NCBI GenBank assembly: GCA_938022485.1
Contig: CALIEE010000298.1
Coordinates: forward strand, 1-6,658
Direction: 5' to 3'
Source of the DNA: an uncultured bacterium
GTDB lineage: Bacteria > Bdellovibrionota_C > UBA2361 > SZUA-149 > CALKYB01
Length of the DNA stretch: 6,658 bases
The translations under genes were made by a program, and so were the position numbers. Positions within the stretch are counted from its first letter, which is position 1; each line of letters starts with the position of its first letter. Positions 6,230 to 6,658 of this stretch are shown in pieces. The notes under the pieces are model-generated. The model had not been told where the DNA came from. It was given only the letters and a program-made list of their open reading frames with translations, and did no database searches.

Positions 6230-6658
6230 TTATTGAATCCTTGAGGCTCCACCTAGAGCAACTTCTACAACTCTTGTTTGTCCATCATCGTCTCTAAGAG
6301 TGAAGGTGACACTTTCCTTTGCGAGACCTCGTTTTGTGAAGCAGATTTCCCAGTCAGTTGCTTCCAGTGATGCACCATTCGGTAAATTTGAACTCATTGG
6401 TGGACTTAATGGTGTGAAAGTAGTTCCCGGTTCACAACTGTCCCCTTGCTCGCCTTTTAATGCAAAAGCTGAAGTCGGACTGATTTTTATGGTTACAGTC
6501 TTTGACATAGCCTTTGAACGAGCTTCGCGCATAAAGTGAGTGACTTGAAAGCTGGCATCAGCTACTGGGCTGTTTATTTCTTTTAGATTTGAGATCGCTA
6601 TTGCCGAAAAGATAGAAATCAGACTGAGCGTGGTTAGCATGTTTACCAGGGTAAATCC
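6230..6658 (-). CDS. GspH/FimT/FimU-type pseudopilin, partial (5' end beyond right edge)
   Basis: The frame is open to the right edge and the first complete codon in the window is the glycine that precedes the prepilin peptidase cut. The 142 visible residues read G then F-T-L-V-N-M-L-T-T-L-S-L-I-S, a class III signal with a hydrophobic helix. Position +5 is Asn where nearly all family members have Glu. Next comes F-M-R-E-A-R-S-K-A-M with T-V-T-I-K-I, the typical GspH 'A-R-x-x-A ... V-T-I' pattern, then two cysteines (in D-S-C-E and W-E-I-C-F-T-K-R-G), and a C-terminal V-V-E-V-A-L-G-G-A-S-R-I, the usual end strand of the GspH domain. An internal ATG at 6640 is not the start, since it lies inside the mature N-terminal helix. 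FimU-type proteins join PilV, PilW and PilX in the pilus-priming complex, and position before pilW fits that role. FimT versus FimU cannot be decided here. Confidence 0.88.
   Translation of the reverse strand, partial: GFTLVNMLTTLSLISIFSAIAISNLKEINSPVADASFQVTHFMREARSKAMSKTVTIKISPTSAFALKGEQGDSCEPGTTFTPLSPPMSSNLPNGASLEATDWEICFTKRGLAKESVTFTLRDDDGQTRVVEVALGGASRIQ

Noticed and set aside
5797..6297. 166-codon open frame on the plus strand
   Set aside because: It lies antisense to the well-supported pilW-like gene and crosses into the GspH-like gene. The product has no recognisable domain, so it is a chance opposite-strand frame.
1..6658. tRNA, rRNA, CRISPR arrays, insertion sequences or attachment sites
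   Set aside because: No cloverleaf, regularly spaced repeats, transposase frames or terminal inverted repeats were seen on either strand.

Overview
The window looks like a chromosomal segment of a Gram-negative bacterium of moderate GC content (roughly the mid-40s percent by eye). It carries two unrelated gene groups that converge on a short shared terminator region. The pilin and polysaccharide gene types recall deltaproteobacterial-type lineages (Myxococcota, Bdellovibrionota and relatives). That assignment rests on remembered family resemblance, not on a search, and is weak.

Left part (1-2400), surface polysaccharide-type genes. A gene truncated by the left edge runs leftward from 371. 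Facing away from it, a two-gene unit runs rightward: a 232-residue helical protein (570-1268), then a GT4-family glycosyltransferase (1270-2400) that starts one base after the previous stop. The leftward gene and the helical protein share a clear module with the signature I-[ST]-S-H-R-x3-G-x2-I-V-x2-K-K-A followed by L-K-D-x2-E-A. They are therefore divergent, diverged relatives. The 198 bp between them holds a TTACTATA element in each direction, about 22-25 bases before each start codon, which is a plausible pair of divergent -10 regions.

Middle (2401-2449), convergence zone. A 10-bp hairpin (2417-2439) lies between the two converging transcription units and probably terminates both.

Right part (2450-6658), leftward type IV pilus minor-pilin operon. 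In transcription order it holds a GspH/FimT/FimU-type pseudopilin (cut by the right edge just at its prepilin peptidase site), a PilW-like minor pilin, a very long (718-residue) PilX-like protein with a large extracellular C-terminal region, and a 215-residue secreted protein of unknown function. Gaps of 38, 30 and 25 bp and good ribosome binding sites support one operon. The pseudopilins would be cleaved by PilD and form the priming or tip complex of a type IV pilus or a related filament. The large PilX-like protein would be the most exposed part. No pilV lies between the GspH-like gene and pilW, and no pilY1 follows pilX within the window.

The most notable points are the paired 'SHR' module on both sides of a divergent promoter, the giant PilX-like protein, the loss of Glu5 in two of the three pseudopilins, and the uncharacterised secreted protein closing the pilin operon.
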